A stretch of DNA of 64,000 bases, taken from positions 97,720 through 161,719 of the forward strand of contig NZ_JBOCEG010000008.1 of NCBI RefSeq assembly GCF_050586465.1. Direction: 5' to 3'. Positions 8,267 through 17,410 of the stretch are shown piece by piece. How positions within the stretch are numbered: position 1 is the stretch's first letter; the number at the start of each line of letters is the position of its first letter. Origin of the DNA: CAJXYS01 sp913063035 (GTDB taxonomy: Bacteria > Pseudomonadota > Alphaproteobacteria > Rhodobacterales > Rhodobacteraceae). Under the pieces are notes generated by a model, which did not search any database, was not told the DNA's origin, and worked only from the letters and a program-made list of their open reading frames with translations. The translations under genes and the position numbers were made by a program.

Positions 8267-9688
8267 ATGCCACTCGATCCCGTGACCGACCCGTTCCGGC
8301 AGGCGCTGGCCGCGGCGCTGCCGCCCGCTGCCTTGCGCGCATTCGAGGCCCGTTACCGCGAGGAGCCCCGTGGCCGCTTCGCGGCGCGGGACGCCTTGCT
8401 GGTCGCGCCCGGATCCACCGAGGAGGTCGCGACCGTCATTCGCCACTGCCGCGCGGCGGGGGTCGGCGTCGTGCCCTACGGGGGCGGCACCGGGCTGGTC
8501 GGGGGGCAGATCCTCTCGGATGGTCCCGCACCCGTGGTGCTGTCGCTGGAGCGCATGACCGCGATCCGCGAGGTGCTGCCCGGAGAGAATGTCCTGGTGG
8601 CCGAGGCCGGCGCGATCCTGCAATCCGTGCAGGAGGCGGCGGCCAGCGTAGACAGGCTGTTCCCGCTCTCGCTCGCCTCCGAGGGGTCGGCGCGAATCGG
8701 CGGCTTGCTGGCAACGAACGCCGGCGGCGTGAACACGCTGCGCTTCGGCAATGCGCGCGCGCTGGTCCTGGGGCTCGAGGCGGTGCTGCCGGACGGGACG
8801 ATCTGGCACGGGCTGACGCGGCTTCGGAAGAACAACATGGGCTATGATCTGCGCGACCTGCTGATCGGGGCCGAGGGCACGCTCGGCGTCATCACGGCGG
8901 CAAGCCTGCGGCTCTATCCGCGTCCCGTATCGGAAACCGCGGCCTTCCTGGCCGTGCCGGACCCCGCGGCGGCGCTGGAGCTGCTGAACCTGGCCGAGGC
9001 GCGGCTGGGCGCGGCGGTCACGGCCTTCGAACTGATCCACCGGCAGGGCTTCGACTTCCTGGCCGAGACCATGCCCGAGGTCCGGCTGCCTTTCGACGAG
9101 ATCCCGGAATGGTCGGTGCTGATCGATCTCGGCGCGCCGGCCGGCATGGATCTCGACACAGCGCTGGAAGGCTTCGTCGAGGCCGGGAGCACGGCGGGGC
9201 TGATCCGCGACGGGCTGCTCGCCCAGTCCGAGCAGCAGCGCCACGCCTTCTGGACGGTTCGTGAAACCATCCCCGAGGCCAATCGCCGGATCGGCTCGAT
9301 CTCGTCGCATGACATTTCGGTGCCGCTCGGCGCGATCCCCGAGTTCATCGCCCGGGGTGGACGCGACCTGGCGAAGATCGGTGATTTCCGCATCAACTGC
9401 TTCGGCCATGTGGGGGACGGGAACCTGCACTACAACGTCTTCCCGCAAGCCGGGAAGACGCGGGCCGACCACGAGGCCGACCGCCCGCGGATCAAGCAAG
9501 CCGTGCACGATCTTGCCCATGCCCTGGGGGGCTCTGTCTCGGCCGAGCATGGCGTGGGGCGGCTGAAGGTGGATGACCTGGAGAAATACGGCGACCCGGC
9601 CAAGCTGGCCGCGATGCGCGCGATCAAGGCCGCTCTCGACCCCGCCGGCATCATGAACCCGGGCGCCGTCCTGCGCGCCGGCGCCTGA
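8267..9688 (+). CDS. FAD-linked 2-hydroxyacid dehydrogenase (GlcD/D2HGDH-like)
   Basis: Flavoprotein of the FAD-binding PCMH / FAD-linked oxidase C family, 473 residues. The FAD-binding region shows PYGGGTGLVGG and GGLLATNAGG followed by RFGNARALVLG. The C-terminal domain shows FGHVGDGNLHYN and the terminal DPAGIMNPGAVL, both typical of D-lactate, glycolate and D-2-hydroxyglutarate dehydrogenases. The ATG at 8267 is preferred over one at 8237 because AAAGGAG lies directly before it. Exact substrate undetermined. Confidence 0.9.
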   Translation: MPLDPVTDPFRQALAAALPPAALRAFEARYREEPRGRFAARDALLVAPGSTEEVATVIRHCRAAGVGVVPYGGGTGLVGGQILSDGPAPVVLSLERMTAIREVLPGENVLVAEAGAILQSVQEAAASVDRLFPLSLASEGSARIGGLLATNAGGVNTLRFGNARALVLGLEAVLPDGTIWHGLTRLRKNNMGYDLRDLLIGAEGTLGVITAASLRLYPRPVSETAAFLAVPDPAAALELLNLAEARLGAAVTAFELIHRQGFDFLAETMPEVRLPFDEIPEWSVLIDLGAPAGMDLDTALEGFVEAGSTAGLIRDGLLAQSEQQRHAFWTVRETIPEANRRIGSISSHDISVPLGAIPEFIARGGRDLAKIGDFRINCFGHVGDGNLHYNVFPQAGKTRADHEADRPRIKQAVHDLAHALGGSVSAEHGVGRLKVDDLEKYGDPAKLAAMRAIKAALDPAGIMNPGAVLRAGA

Positions 9689-9695
9689 AGTGAAA

Positions 9696-9717
9696 CGCCC
9701 CGCCGGGTGGCGGGGCG
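9696..9717. terminator. Hairpin terminator between convergent genes
   Basis: Perfect nine-base arms CGCCCCGCC (9696-9704) and GGCGGGGCG (9709-9717) enclose a four-base loop. The hairpin lies just after the dehydrogenase stop, in the region facing the convergent apt gene. The following T-run is weak (CTTCGTCTCTT), so efficiency is uncertain. Confidence 0.6.
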
Positions 9718-9822
9718 CTTCGTCTCTTGGTGTGGTGTGCAAGCAGCGCCGGCCTTTTGGGGTTCGGGCCAGCACCCCCGGTTCTAAAGCCCAAGGCTTA
9801 CCGAAACGTTACCCGGTTCCGC

Positions 9823-10362
9823 TCAGTCGCCCTCGAAGGCGCAGAGCGTGTGCACGTTCATGCCGAGATCGAGCAGGCGCCTGTGTCCGCCGAGCGCCGG
9901 CAAATCGATGATGAAGGCGCAGCCGACCACCTCGCTGCCCAGCCGCTCGATCAGCTTGATCCCGGCCTCGGCGGTGCCGCCCGTGGCCAGGAGGTCGTCG
10001 ACCAGCAGCACCCGCTCTCCGGGCTGGAGCGCATCGTCATGCACCTCCATCACGGCCTCGCCGTATTCGAGCTGATACTCCTCGGCGATGGTGGGGCCGG
10101 GCAGCTTGCCCTTTTTGCGCACCGGCACGAAGCCCACCGAAAGCTGGTGCGCGATCGCCCCGCCAAGGATGAAGCCGCGTGCCTCGAGCCCCACGACCTT
10201 GTCGATCCGCTCGCCCACGAAAGGGCTGAGCAGCTGGTCCACCGCCATCCGGAAGCCCCGCGCATCGGCGAAGAGCGTGGTGACATCCCGGAACATGATC
10301 CCCTCATGCGGGAAATCGGCGATGGTGCGGATGTAGTCCCTGACGTCGCTAGACCTGTTCAC
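9823..10362 (-). CDS. apt: Adenine phosphoribosyltransferase
   Basis: Purine-salvage enzyme making AMP from adenine and PRPP; 179 residues, the usual length. The PRPP-binding signature VLLVDDLLATGGTA is intact, and the N-terminal DYIRTIADFPHEGIMFRDVT is characteristic. It lies 30 bases downstream of mtnP on the same strand. MtnP releases adenine and Apt recycles it, so the pair makes biochemical sense as an operon. Confidence 0.96.
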   Translation of the reverse strand: MNRSSDVRDYIRTIADFPHEGIMFRDVTTLFADARGFRMAVDQLLSPFVGERIDKVVGLEARGFILGGAIAHQLSVGFVPVRKKGKLPGPTIAEEYQLEYGEAVMEVHDDALQPGERVLLVDDLLATGGTAEAGIKLIERLGSEVVGCAFIIDLPALGGHRRLLDLGMNVHTLCAFEGD

Positions 10363-10392
10363 CTGCGTCTTCCTTCCTTGTCTCTCGCCCGG

Positions 10393-11262
10393 TCAGAGCA
10401 CCCGGCCCGCCACCGCGTCGAGCCTGGCGACCAGCGCCGGGTCGCGTTTCTCGGGCGCGGTCAGGATGGCGTTGTCGAGCGCGTGTTCGCAGCCATGGGG
10501 GCAGGCGGCCTCGCGCCCGCCGAGGAGCCGGGGCAGGTGGCCGACGAGTTGGCGGCCCTTCTCGGCATTGCCGGTCAGGGTGGCCACGATCTGGCTGATG
10601 TCGACTTCGCCGTGATGGGGATGCCAGCTGTCATAGTCGGTGATCATGGCGACGGAGGCGTAGCAGAGCTCTGCTTCGCGGGCGAGCTTGGCCTCGGGCA
10701 TGTTCGTCATGCCGATCACGTCGCAGCCCCAGACCTCGCGGTAGAGCCGGCTTTCGGCCAGGCTCGAGAATTGCGGACCCTCCATGGCCAGGTAGGTGCC
10801 GCCCATGTGCACGCGGATGCCCGCGGCCGTGGCCGCCTCGAGGCAGGCGGCCGCAAGCCGCCCGCAGACCGGGTGCGCCACCGAGACATGGCCGACGCAA
10901 CCTTCGCCGAAAAAGCTCTTCTCGCGGGCGAAGGTGCGGTCGATGAACTGGTCGACGACCACGAAATCGCCCGGTTCGAGATCCTCGCGGAAGGATCCGC
11001 AGGCCGAGAGCGACACCAGGTCGGTCACGCCCAGCCGCTTCAGCGCATCGATATTGGCGCGGTAGGGCACCGAGGAGGGCGAATGGACATGACCGCGGCC
11101 GTGGCGCGGCAGGAAGGCCATCGCCACGCCGTCGAGACGCCCGGTCAGGATGTCGTCCGAAGGATCGCCCCAGGGTGTCTCGACCCTGGTCCATGCTGGC
11201 TCCTCGAGCCCCGCGACATCGTAGAGTCCACTGCCGCCGATCACGCCGATCATCCGGGTCAT
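10393..11262 (-). CDS. mtnP: S-methyl-5'-thioadenosine phosphorylase
   Basis: Phosphorolyses methylthioadenosine from polyamine metabolism to adenine and 5-methylthioribose-1-phosphate. The 289-residue protein starts IGVIGGSGLYDVAGL. It keeps the phosphate-site RHGRGHVHSPSSVPYRANI region and the substrate block GGTYLAMEGPQFSS. The ATG at 11262 has GGAG six bases upstream; an ATG at 11274 is also in frame but lacks a well-spaced ribosome site. It is upstream of apt and probably co-transcribed. Confidence 0.94.
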   Translation of the reverse strand: MTRMIGVIGGSGLYDVAGLEEPAWTRVETPWGDPSDDILTGRLDGVAMAFLPRHGRGHVHSPSSVPYRANIDALKRLGVTDLVSLSACGSFREDLEPGDFVVVDQFIDRTFAREKSFFGEGCVGHVSVAHPVCGRLAAACLEAATAAGIRVHMGGTYLAMEGPQFSSLAESRLYREVWGCDVIGMTNMPEAKLAREAELCYASVAMITDYDSWHPHHGEVDISQIVATLTGNAEKGRQLVGHLPRLLGGREAACPHGCEHALDNAILTAPEKRDPALVARLDAVAGRVL

Positions 11263-11326
11263 GCCGTGCTCCATCTCGCTGTTTTTCCCGATCCTAGGCG
11301 CTCTGACGCGCCGGCGGAAGGGCGGG

Positions 11327-11932
11327 TCACTCTCCGGGCCGCTTCAGGCTGAAGACATCCCGGATCACCGCGTAGTCCCTGTAGCCCATCCGGGCCAGCG
11401 GACGGTAGCGGGTGACATCGAAAATCCCCTCCACGAGGCAGTCGTCGCGCAGGTGCACGCCCGTCACCTCGCCGAAGACGACGAAGTTCGCGGCCCCCTC
11501 CAGCCGGACGACCTGGGTCAGCTTGCATTCGAGGTTTGCCGGGGCATCGGCGACGCGCGAACACGCGATGGTGTCGCAGGCGACACGCGGAATGCCGGCC
11601 AGGTCGAACTCGTCGGTATCCTTCTCGTAGGGGCCGGAGGTGGCGTTCATCGCGTCGCGCGCAGCCTCCTCGACCACGTTGACGCAGAAGACGCCCGTCT
11701 CCTCGATATTGGCCAGGCTGTCCTTGCCGCGGGGGCGGTCGGGCTTCGCGCCCGTGGTGGCGAACATCACCTGCGGCGGGGTGTAGGCCACCCCGTTGAA
11801 GAAGGAATACGGCGCCAGGTTCTCGGACCCGTCCGCGCCGCGGGTAGAGATCCAGCCGATGGGCCGTGGCGTGATGATCGCGTTGAAGGGATTGTGGGGC
11901 AGCCCGTGGCCGTCCTCGGGGCGGTAGAACAT
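11327..11932 (-). CDS. Flavin reductase-like FMN-binding protein (DIM6/NTAB)
   Basis: A 201-residue protein of the flavin reductase-like / DIM6-NTAB family. The family hallmark PRPIGWISTRGADGSENLAPYSFFNGV is near the N-terminus (the pieces PRPIGWIST and NLAPYSFFNGV are the conserved parts), and NIEETGVFCVNVV follows. It begins at the ATG at 11932 with AGGAG upstream; the open frame continues further 5' but loses similarity. It may be an NAD(P)H:flavin oxidoreductase. Its partner, if any, is unknown. Confidence 0.85.
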   Translation of the reverse strand: MFYRPEDGHGLPHNPFNAIITPRPIGWISTRGADGSENLAPYSFFNGVAYTPPQVMFATTGAKPDRPRGKDSLANIEETGVFCVNVVEEAARDAMNATSGPYEKDTDEFDLAGIPRVACDTIACSRVADAPANLECKLTQVVRLEGAANFVVFGEVTGVHLRDDCLVEGIFDVTRYRPLARMGYRDYAVIRDVFSLKRPGE

Positions 11933-12006
11933 GCGATCTCCTCTTCCGGTTTGCCAAAGACCTAGCCGGGTGCTAGGGGCCTTTCCAGTCGAAAACGGAG
12001 GCAGGC

Positions 12007-12510
12007 GTGGCGTTCCGGCTGGAGCCAGAGGGCCCTGAGGACTGGTGGGAGGTCGAGGCGCTCTTCGATCTGAGCTTCGCGCCGGGGCGCGAGGCGCTGT
12101 CGTCCTATCGGCTGCGCGAGGGCGTGGACAGGGTCGCGCCGCTCTGCCTGGTCGCGCGGGATGAATACGGGGCGGTCGCCGGTGCGATCCGCTTCTGGCC
12201 GGTTCTGGTCGGCGCGGCCGGCGCACCCGCCTTGCTGCTCGGCCCGGTGGCGGTCCACCCGACGCGCCAGGGCGAGGGCATCGGCGCGCTGCTGATCCGC
12301 GAGAGCCTTGGCAAGGCGCGGGCCCTCGGCTGGCGCCGCGTGATCCTTGTCGGCGACGCGCCATATTACCGGCGTTTCGGCTTCGCGCCCGCGCATGGGC
12401 TGCAGATGCCGCCGCCGACCAACCCGGACCGCGTGCTGGCGCTGGAACTGGTGCCCGGCGCGATGTCGGGCGTGCATGGCAAGGTGCGCCGTGCGGACAC
12501 GGAAACGTGA
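12007..12510 (+). CDS. GNAT family N-acetyltransferase (YhbS-like)
   Basis: A 167-residue acetyltransferase starting at a GTG with GGAGG just upstream. The acetyl-CoA binding segment LLGPVAVHPTRQGEGIGALLIRESL is intact, and the following VILVGDAPYYRRFGFAPA is typical of the YhbS group. It is transcribed away from the flavin reductase gene across a 74-base gap. Acceptor unknown. Confidence 0.86.
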   Translation: MAFRLEPEGPEDWWEVEALFDLSFAPGREALSSYRLREGVDRVAPLCLVARDEYGAVAGAIRFWPVLVGAAGAPALLLGPVAVHPTRQGEGIGALLIRESLGKARALGWRRVILVGDAPYYRRFGFAPAHGLQMPPPTNPDRVLALELVPGAMSGVHGKVRRADTET

Positions 12511-12553
12511 CCGGCAGAGGCCCATAACCTACCGGAATAATTGGCTTTCTTCT

Positions 12554-12578
12554 GGAACTTCGGCGGCTGCCACCCGTT
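12554..12578 (+). promoter_or_regulatory. ECF-sigma-like promoter upstream of a secreted protein
   Basis: GGAAC at 12554-12558 and CGTT at 12575-12578 are separated by exactly 16 bases, matching the ECF/EcfG-type pattern. The element is 58 bases upstream of the following ATG. A short pattern like this can arise by chance, and an EcfG general-stress system is not typical of Rhodobacterales. Confidence 0.4.
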
Positions 12579-12635
12579 GCCGGGATACAAGTGACGCGGC
12601 CATGAAGACTGGCCGCGGGAAAGGAGAGAGTGACC

Positions 12636-13097
12636 ATGAAACGCATTCTGACCACCACCGCACTGATCGCAGGCGCGTTCGGCGCCCCGACCGCGATGGC
12701 GTCTTCCGACGACATGATGCGCACGCAGGTGCTCGACCGTCTCGAGATCTACGCCGTCGAGGTGAACGAGGCTGCGCTGACCGAGGAACAGGTCGACGAA
12801 CTCTACGCCGTCATCTCGAGCGGCGGCATGCCGGGCGAGCAGCTGGCCAAGATCGAAGCCGTGCTGGTCGATACCCCGGCGCATGTCGAGACCGAAGGGT
12901 TCGACATCACCGTCGACGCGATGCCCGTGAGACAACAGGAGGACTACGTCGCGCGGGGCCTCGAGGTCCTGGCGCTGTCCGACCACTACTCGGCCGAGAA
13001 CATGGACGTTCAGGAACTCGATCGCGCCTATGCGATCCTGAACGGCCCCGACAGCGCGGCCGAGAAACGCGCGCTGATCAAGTCGATGTTCAACTAG
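12636..13097 (+). CDS. Small secreted protein of unknown function
   Basis: A 153-residue protein with a clear Sec signal peptide (KRILTTTALIAGAFG followed by APTAMAS). The mature part is acidic and largely helical, with no recognisable domain, cysteine pair or metal motif. AGGAG at 12622-12626 favours the ATG at 12636 over the GTG six bases earlier. It stands alone, with an ECF-like promoter upstream and a hairpin after its stop. Probably periplasmic; function not recognised. Confidence 0.8.
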   Translation: MKRILTTTALIAGAFGAPTAMASSDDMMRTQVLDRLEIYAVEVNEAALTEEQVDELYAVISSGGMPGEQLAKIEAVLVDTPAHVETEGFDITVDAMPVRQQEDYVARGLEVLALSDHYSAENMDVQELDRAYAILNGPDSAAEKRALIKSMFN

Positions 13098-13125
13098 GGT
13101 CCGAAGATACTCGGCAGCGATCAAG

Positions 13126-13148
13126 GGGCCGTCCCGACGGGGCGGCCC
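13126..13148. terminator. Bidirectional hairpin between convergent genes
   Basis: Arms GGGCCGTCCC (13126-13135) and GGGGCGGCCC (13139-13148) pair over ten positions with one wobble around a three-base loop. It sits between the stops of the small secreted protein and the convergent ptsP gene. No long T-run is present on either side. Confidence 0.55.
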
Positions 13149-13151
13149 TCG

Positions 13152-15398
13152 TCATGTCTGGCGGGCCAGCCAGTCCATGACCGCCGGTCGCACCGACTGC
13201 GCGCCCGAGGCGCGCGCCGTGTCGATCACGGCGCGGGCCTCGGCCAGGTCCACGCGGCGCAGCAAATGCTTGACCGGGCCGATCGAGGCGGGGCGCATCG
13301 ACAGCGTCCGCAGCCCGATCGCGGCGAAACAGAGCGCCTCGATCGGGCGCCCGGCGTCCTCGCCGCAGAAACTGAGCGTCGTGCCCGTCTCGGCGCAGCG
13401 CGCGACTATCTGTTCGAGGAAGGTCAGGAAGCTGACGTTCAGCGTGTCGTAGCGCCGGCGGACCAGTTCGTTCTCGCGGTCGGCGGCAAAGAAGAACTGC
13501 TTGAGATCGTTGCCGCCGATGGAAATGAAATCGGCGAGCTCGAAGAACTGCCGCGGCGCGAAGGCGAGGCTGGGGGTTTCGAGCATCGCGCCGATCTCGA
13601 CGCCCTCCGGCAGAACGTGGCCGAGCGCGCGCTCGCGTTCGATCTGCTCGAGCAGCAGGCCGCGCGCCTCCTTGAATTCCTCGAACTGCGCGACGAAGGG
13701 GAACATGACCGCGAGCGGCCGTCCCGCCGCGCCCCGGATCAGCGCCTGCAGCTGCATCCGCATGACACCGGGCTTGTCGAGCCCCACCCGGATCGCGCGC
13801 CAGCCGAGCGCCGGGTTGGGCTCGTCGACGCGCTTCATGTAGGGCAGCACCTTGTCCGACCCGATATCGAGCGTCCGGAACACGACCTTCCGGCCCTTGG
13901 CGGCATCCATCACGCGGCCGTAGAGCGCCGCGAGATCGCCGCGCCGCGGCACGGTGGAGCGGGTGAGAAACTGCAACTCGGTGCGGAAAAGGCCGACCCC
14001 CTCGGCGCCGGAGCCCTCGAGGCTGGGCAGATCGGCCATCAGCCCGGCGTTCATGTGCAGGCCGATGGTCACGCCGTCGCGGGTCCGGGCGGGCTTTGAC
14101 CGGATGGAGCTGTAGCGCTCCTGCGCCTTGGCCTGCATCGCCATCTTGTCGCGGAAGGCGTGGGCGACCGTTTCCTCGGGGCGCAGATGGACCAGCCCCT
14201 GGTCGCCGTCGACGATGATCTGGTCGCCGTTCAGCGCCTCGGCGGTGATGCGTTCGGCATGGATGACAAGCGGGATCGCCAGGGCGCGGGCCACGATGGC
14301 GGCATGGCTGCCGACGGAGCCTTCCTCGAGCACGACGCCCTTCAGGTCGCGGCCATAGTCGAGCAGCTCGCCCGGGCCGATATTGCGGGCCACCAGGATC
14401 GGGTTCTCGACAGAGCCGGCCTCGCCCGTGCCGCCCTGGCCGGTCAGGATGCGCAGGAGCCGGTTCGAGAGATCGTCGAGGTCGTGGAGGCGCTCGCGCA
14501 GATAGGGATCGGGAACGCGGCCCATGCGGGCGCGGACGGCGGATTGTTCCTTTTCCACCGCGGCTTCGGCCGAGAGTCCGCGCTCGATGTCCTCTTCCAT
14601 GCGCCGGACCCAGCCGCGGGAGTTGGCGAACATCCGGTAGGCTTCGAGCACCTTCATGTGCTCTTCCCCGGCGGTACCCATCGCGACCGACAGCATGTCG
14701 TCCACATGGCCGCGCAGCGTGTCCATGGCATCGTGCAGGCGCTTGTTCTCCACCACCGGGTCGTCGGCCACCGGGTTGGTGACCACCACCCGCGGTTCAT
14801 GGAGGAGCACATGGCCGATGGCGGCGCCCTCCTGTCCGACCCCGCCCCGGAAGAGGATCTGGCGCTGGTGCGGCGCGGCGAGTGCCTCGCCCTCGCCGAC
14901 GAAGGCGCCGAGCTCGGCCATCTCGGCCAGCACCATCGCCACGACCTCGAGCGCGTAGACCTCATCCTCGGAATGCTCGCGCCCGTCGCGCGACTGGACG
15001 ACCAGCACGCCGAGCGTTTCCCCCAGCCGCTGGATCGGCACGCCGAGGAAGGAGGTGAAGTTCTCCTCACCCGTTTCGGGCATGTAGCGGAAGCCGCGCT
15101 CGGCGGTGGCGTCGCCGGTGTTCATCGGGCTGGCTTCCCGCGCGACGCGCCCGACGAGGCCCTCGCCGATCCGCAGCCGCGTCTGGTGGACCGATTCCGG
15201 GTTCAGCCCCTCGGTCGCGCAGAGTTCCAGCGTATCGGCGTCGCGGAGAAGATAGATGGAACAGACATCCGTGCCCATCGAATCCGCGATCAAATGGGTG
15301 ATGTTGTCCAGCCGCTCCTGGCCTTCGCCTTCTTCGGCCAGCGTGTCGCGCAGGCGCCGGAGCAGCTTGCGTGAGTCGGAGTCGGTCTTTTCGGCCAT
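13152..15398 (-). CDS. ptsP: PEP-protein phosphotransferase PtsP (Enzyme I-Ntr)
   Basis: First component of the nitrogen-related phosphotransferase system, which phosphorylates NPr from PEP. The 748 residues hold an N-terminal GAF domain (about 20-170), the phosphohistidine domain with the active His in GSVGSHAAIVARALAIP, and the PEP-binding barrel (GVGLFRTELQFL, LGWRAIRVGLD, SIGGNDLKQFFFAADR, SFCGEDAGRP). It follows lysC by eight bases on the same strand, a pairing common in alphaproteobacteria. Confidence 0.95.
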   Translation of the reverse strand: MAEKTDSDSRKLLRRLRDTLAEEGEGQERLDNITHLIADSMGTDVCSIYLLRDADTLELCATEGLNPESVHQTRLRIGEGLVGRVAREASPMNTGDATAERGFRYMPETGEENFTSFLGVPIQRLGETLGVLVVQSRDGREHSEDEVYALEVVAMVLAEMAELGAFVGEGEALAAPHQRQILFRGGVGQEGAAIGHVLLHEPRVVVTNPVADDPVVENKRLHDAMDTLRGHVDDMLSVAMGTAGEEHMKVLEAYRMFANSRGWVRRMEEDIERGLSAEAAVEKEQSAVRARMGRVPDPYLRERLHDLDDLSNRLLRILTGQGGTGEAGSVENPILVARNIGPGELLDYGRDLKGVVLEEGSVGSHAAIVARALAIPLVIHAERITAEALNGDQIIVDGDQGLVHLRPEETVAHAFRDKMAMQAKAQERYSSIRSKPARTRDGVTIGLHMNAGLMADLPSLEGSGAEGVGLFRTELQFLTRSTVPRRGDLAALYGRVMDAAKGRKVVFRTLDIGSDKVLPYMKRVDEPNPALGWRAIRVGLDKPGVMRMQLQALIRGAAGRPLAVMFPFVAQFEEFKEARGLLLEQIERERALGHVLPEGVEIGAMLETPSLAFAPRQFFELADFISIGGNDLKQFFFAADRENELVRRRYDTLNVSFLTFLEQIVARCAETGTTLSFCGEDAGRPIEALCFAAIGLRTLSMRPASIGPVKHLLRRVDLAEARAVIDTARASGAQSVRPAVMDWLARQT

Positions 15399-15406
15399 TG
15401 CGCCGG

Positions 15407-16645
15407 TCAGGCTACCTTTTCCAGTTCGAAGGCATCATGGAGCGCCTGAACCGCGAGTTCCATGTATTTCCTGTCGACCAGGACGGAAATCTTGATTTCC
15501 GAGGTGGTGATCACCTTGATGTTGATGCCTTCCTCGGCCAGCGCGCGGAACATGCGGGCCGCGACGCCGGCATGGCTGCGCATCCCGATGCCGACCACCG
15601 AGATCTTGCAGACGGCGGTGTCGGCCACGAGGTCGTGGAAATTGATCTCGCCGCGGTCGCGGGCATCCTTCATCGCCTTTTCGGCCCGTGCCACCTGGTC
15701 GACCGGACATGAGAAGGTCATGTCCGTCCGTCCCTCTTCCGAGATGTTCTGCACGATCATGTCGACATTCACCCCCGCATCGGCCAGCGGCCCGAAAATG
15801 GCGGCGGCGATGCCGGGGCGGTCGGCGACCGAGACCAGCGTGACCTCGGCCTCGTCGCGGGAATAGGCGACGCCGGAGACGACTTTGGATTCCATGATTT
15901 CCTCCTCGGCGCAGACCAGGGTGCCGGCACCCTCGGTCTGGTCCTCGAAACTCGACAGCACCCGCAGGCGCACATTGTAGCGCATCGCAAGCTCCACCGA
16001 ACGGGTCTGGAGCACCTTCGCCCCCAGCGAGGCGAGTTCCAGCATCTCCTCGAAGGCGATCCGGTTCAGCTTGCGGGCCTGATCGCAGATGCGCGGGTCG
16101 GTGGTGTAGACACCGTCCACGTCGGTGTAGATATCGCAGCGTTCCGCCTCGAAGGCCGCGGCGAAGGCGACGGCGGTGGTGTCCGATCCGCCCCGTCCAA
16201 GCGTCGTGATACGGCCTTCGGGGCTGATCCCCTGGAAGCCCGCGACCACCGCGACCTTCATGCCCTCGGCGAACTTGGCGTCGATATTGGCGCGCGGGAT
16301 CTCCTCGATGCGCGCGGCGCCATGGGCCGAGCTGGTCCGAAGCGGCACCTGCCAGCCCTGCCAGCTGCGCGCGGGCACGTCCATTTCCTGGAGCGTCAGC
16401 GCCATCAGCCCGGCGGTGACGTTCTCGCCGGAACTGACCACGGCATCGTATTCGCGCGCGTCGTAGAAGGGCGAGGTCTCGCCGACCCAGCCCACCAGTT
16501 CATTGGTCTTGCCGGACATGGCCGAGACGATGACGATCACGTCGTAGCCGTTCGCGACCTCGCGGCGCACCTTCTCGGCGGCGTTGCGGATTCGCGCCAG
16601 ATCGGCGACCGACGTGCCGCCGAATTTCATCACCAGAAGCGGCAT
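15407..16645 (-). CDS. lysC: Aspartate kinase
   Basis: Phosphorylates aspartate at the head of the lysine, methionine and threonine pathways. The 412-residue monofunctional enzyme starts LVMKFGGTSVADL and has GRGGSDTTAVAFAAAF in the kinase domain. Two C-terminal ACT regulatory segments follow (VTLVSVADRPGIAAAIF and ISVVGIGMRSHAGVAARMF), so feedback control by end-product amino acids is expected from the family. Probably co-transcribed with ptsP. Confidence 0.96.
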   Translation of the reverse strand: MPLLVMKFGGTSVADLARIRNAAEKVRREVANGYDVIVIVSAMSGKTNELVGWVGETSPFYDAREYDAVVSSGENVTAGLMALTLQEMDVPARSWQGWQVPLRTSSAHGAARIEEIPRANIDAKFAEGMKVAVVAGFQGISPEGRITTLGRGGSDTTAVAFAAAFEAERCDIYTDVDGVYTTDPRICDQARKLNRIAFEEMLELASLGAKVLQTRSVELAMRYNVRLRVLSSFEDQTEGAGTLVCAEEEIMESKVVSGVAYSRDEAEVTLVSVADRPGIAAAIFGPLADAGVNVDMIVQNISEEGRTDMTFSCPVDQVARAEKAMKDARDRGEINFHDLVADTAVCKISVVGIGMRSHAGVAARMFRALAEEGINIKVITTSEIKISVLVDRKYMELAVQALHDAFELEKVA

Positions 16646-16726
16646 GCGCGCTTTCCCTGGACCTGCCCTCGATCGGGGGGCTTCATACGCGCGCGCCGGG
16701 GCGAGGGCAAGCCGGCTTGTGCCGCG

Positions 16727-17395
16727 TCAGAAAGGCAGCTCCGTCCCGTCATAGGACAGGAAACACCCCGCCGTTTCGGGCGAGAGCGCGTCGAAGCGGG
16801 CGACGAGGCCGTTCGCAGCCGTCTCGACGTCGATCTCGGCGGCGGTGCCGCCCATATCCGTCTGGACCCAGCCGGGATGGTAGGCGCCCACCGCGATGCC
16901 GAGACCGTCGAGGTCGGCCGCGAGGTTCCGCGCAAGGTTCACCGCTGCCGCCTTGGACGCGCGGTAGATGTAGGAACCGCCCGGCGCCCGGGTGCTGGAG
17001 CCCATGATCGAGGCGATCACGGCCACGCGCGCGGTATCCCCGCATTGCAGGTTGGGCAAAAGCGTCTGCACCGTCAGGAAGACGCCGGTGACGTTGGTGG
17101 CGAAGGTCCCGGCCCAGAGATCCGCACCGTAGCCGCCGGCCAGGGAATGCCCCTTGTCCAGGTAGACGCCGGCGTTGCAGATCAGCAGGTCGATCTGGCA
17201 GCCGTCGAGATCACGCGCGAGCGTCGCGAAGCTTGCCGGGTCGGTGACGTCGAGCGTTTTCCATTCGACGGCATCCTGCAGGTCTGGCGGGGTGGCGCCC
17301 CGCGTCGTCCCGATGACGCGCGCGCCCCGCGCCACGTAACGGCGGGCGAGTTCGGCGCCGATTCCGCGGTTTGCCCCGGTGATCAGAACGGTCAT
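16727..17395 (-). CDS. Short-chain dehydrogenase/reductase
   Basis: A 222-residue NAD(P)-dependent SDR. The cofactor motif TGANRGIGAEL is at the N-terminus, NAG occurs in ICNAGVYLDKG, and the catalytic Ser-Tyr-Lys set is IMGSSTRAPGGSYIYRASK. The overall look is of a csgA/sniffer-type SDR. It begins 15 bases after the DUF1178 gene and ends 81 bases before lysC starts. Substrate unknown. Confidence 0.9.
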   Translation of the reverse strand: MTVLITGANRGIGAELARRYVARGARVIGTTRGATPPDLQDAVEWKTLDVTDPASFATLARDLDGCQIDLLICNAGVYLDKGHSLAGGYGADLWAGTFATNVTGVFLTVQTLLPNLQCGDTARVAVIASIMGSSTRAPGGSYIYRASKAAAVNLARNLAADLDGLGIAVGAYHPGWVQTDMGGTAAEIDVETAANGLVARFDALSPETAGCFLSYDGTELPF

Positions 17396-17410
17396 GCGCG
17401 GCCTCCGCGG

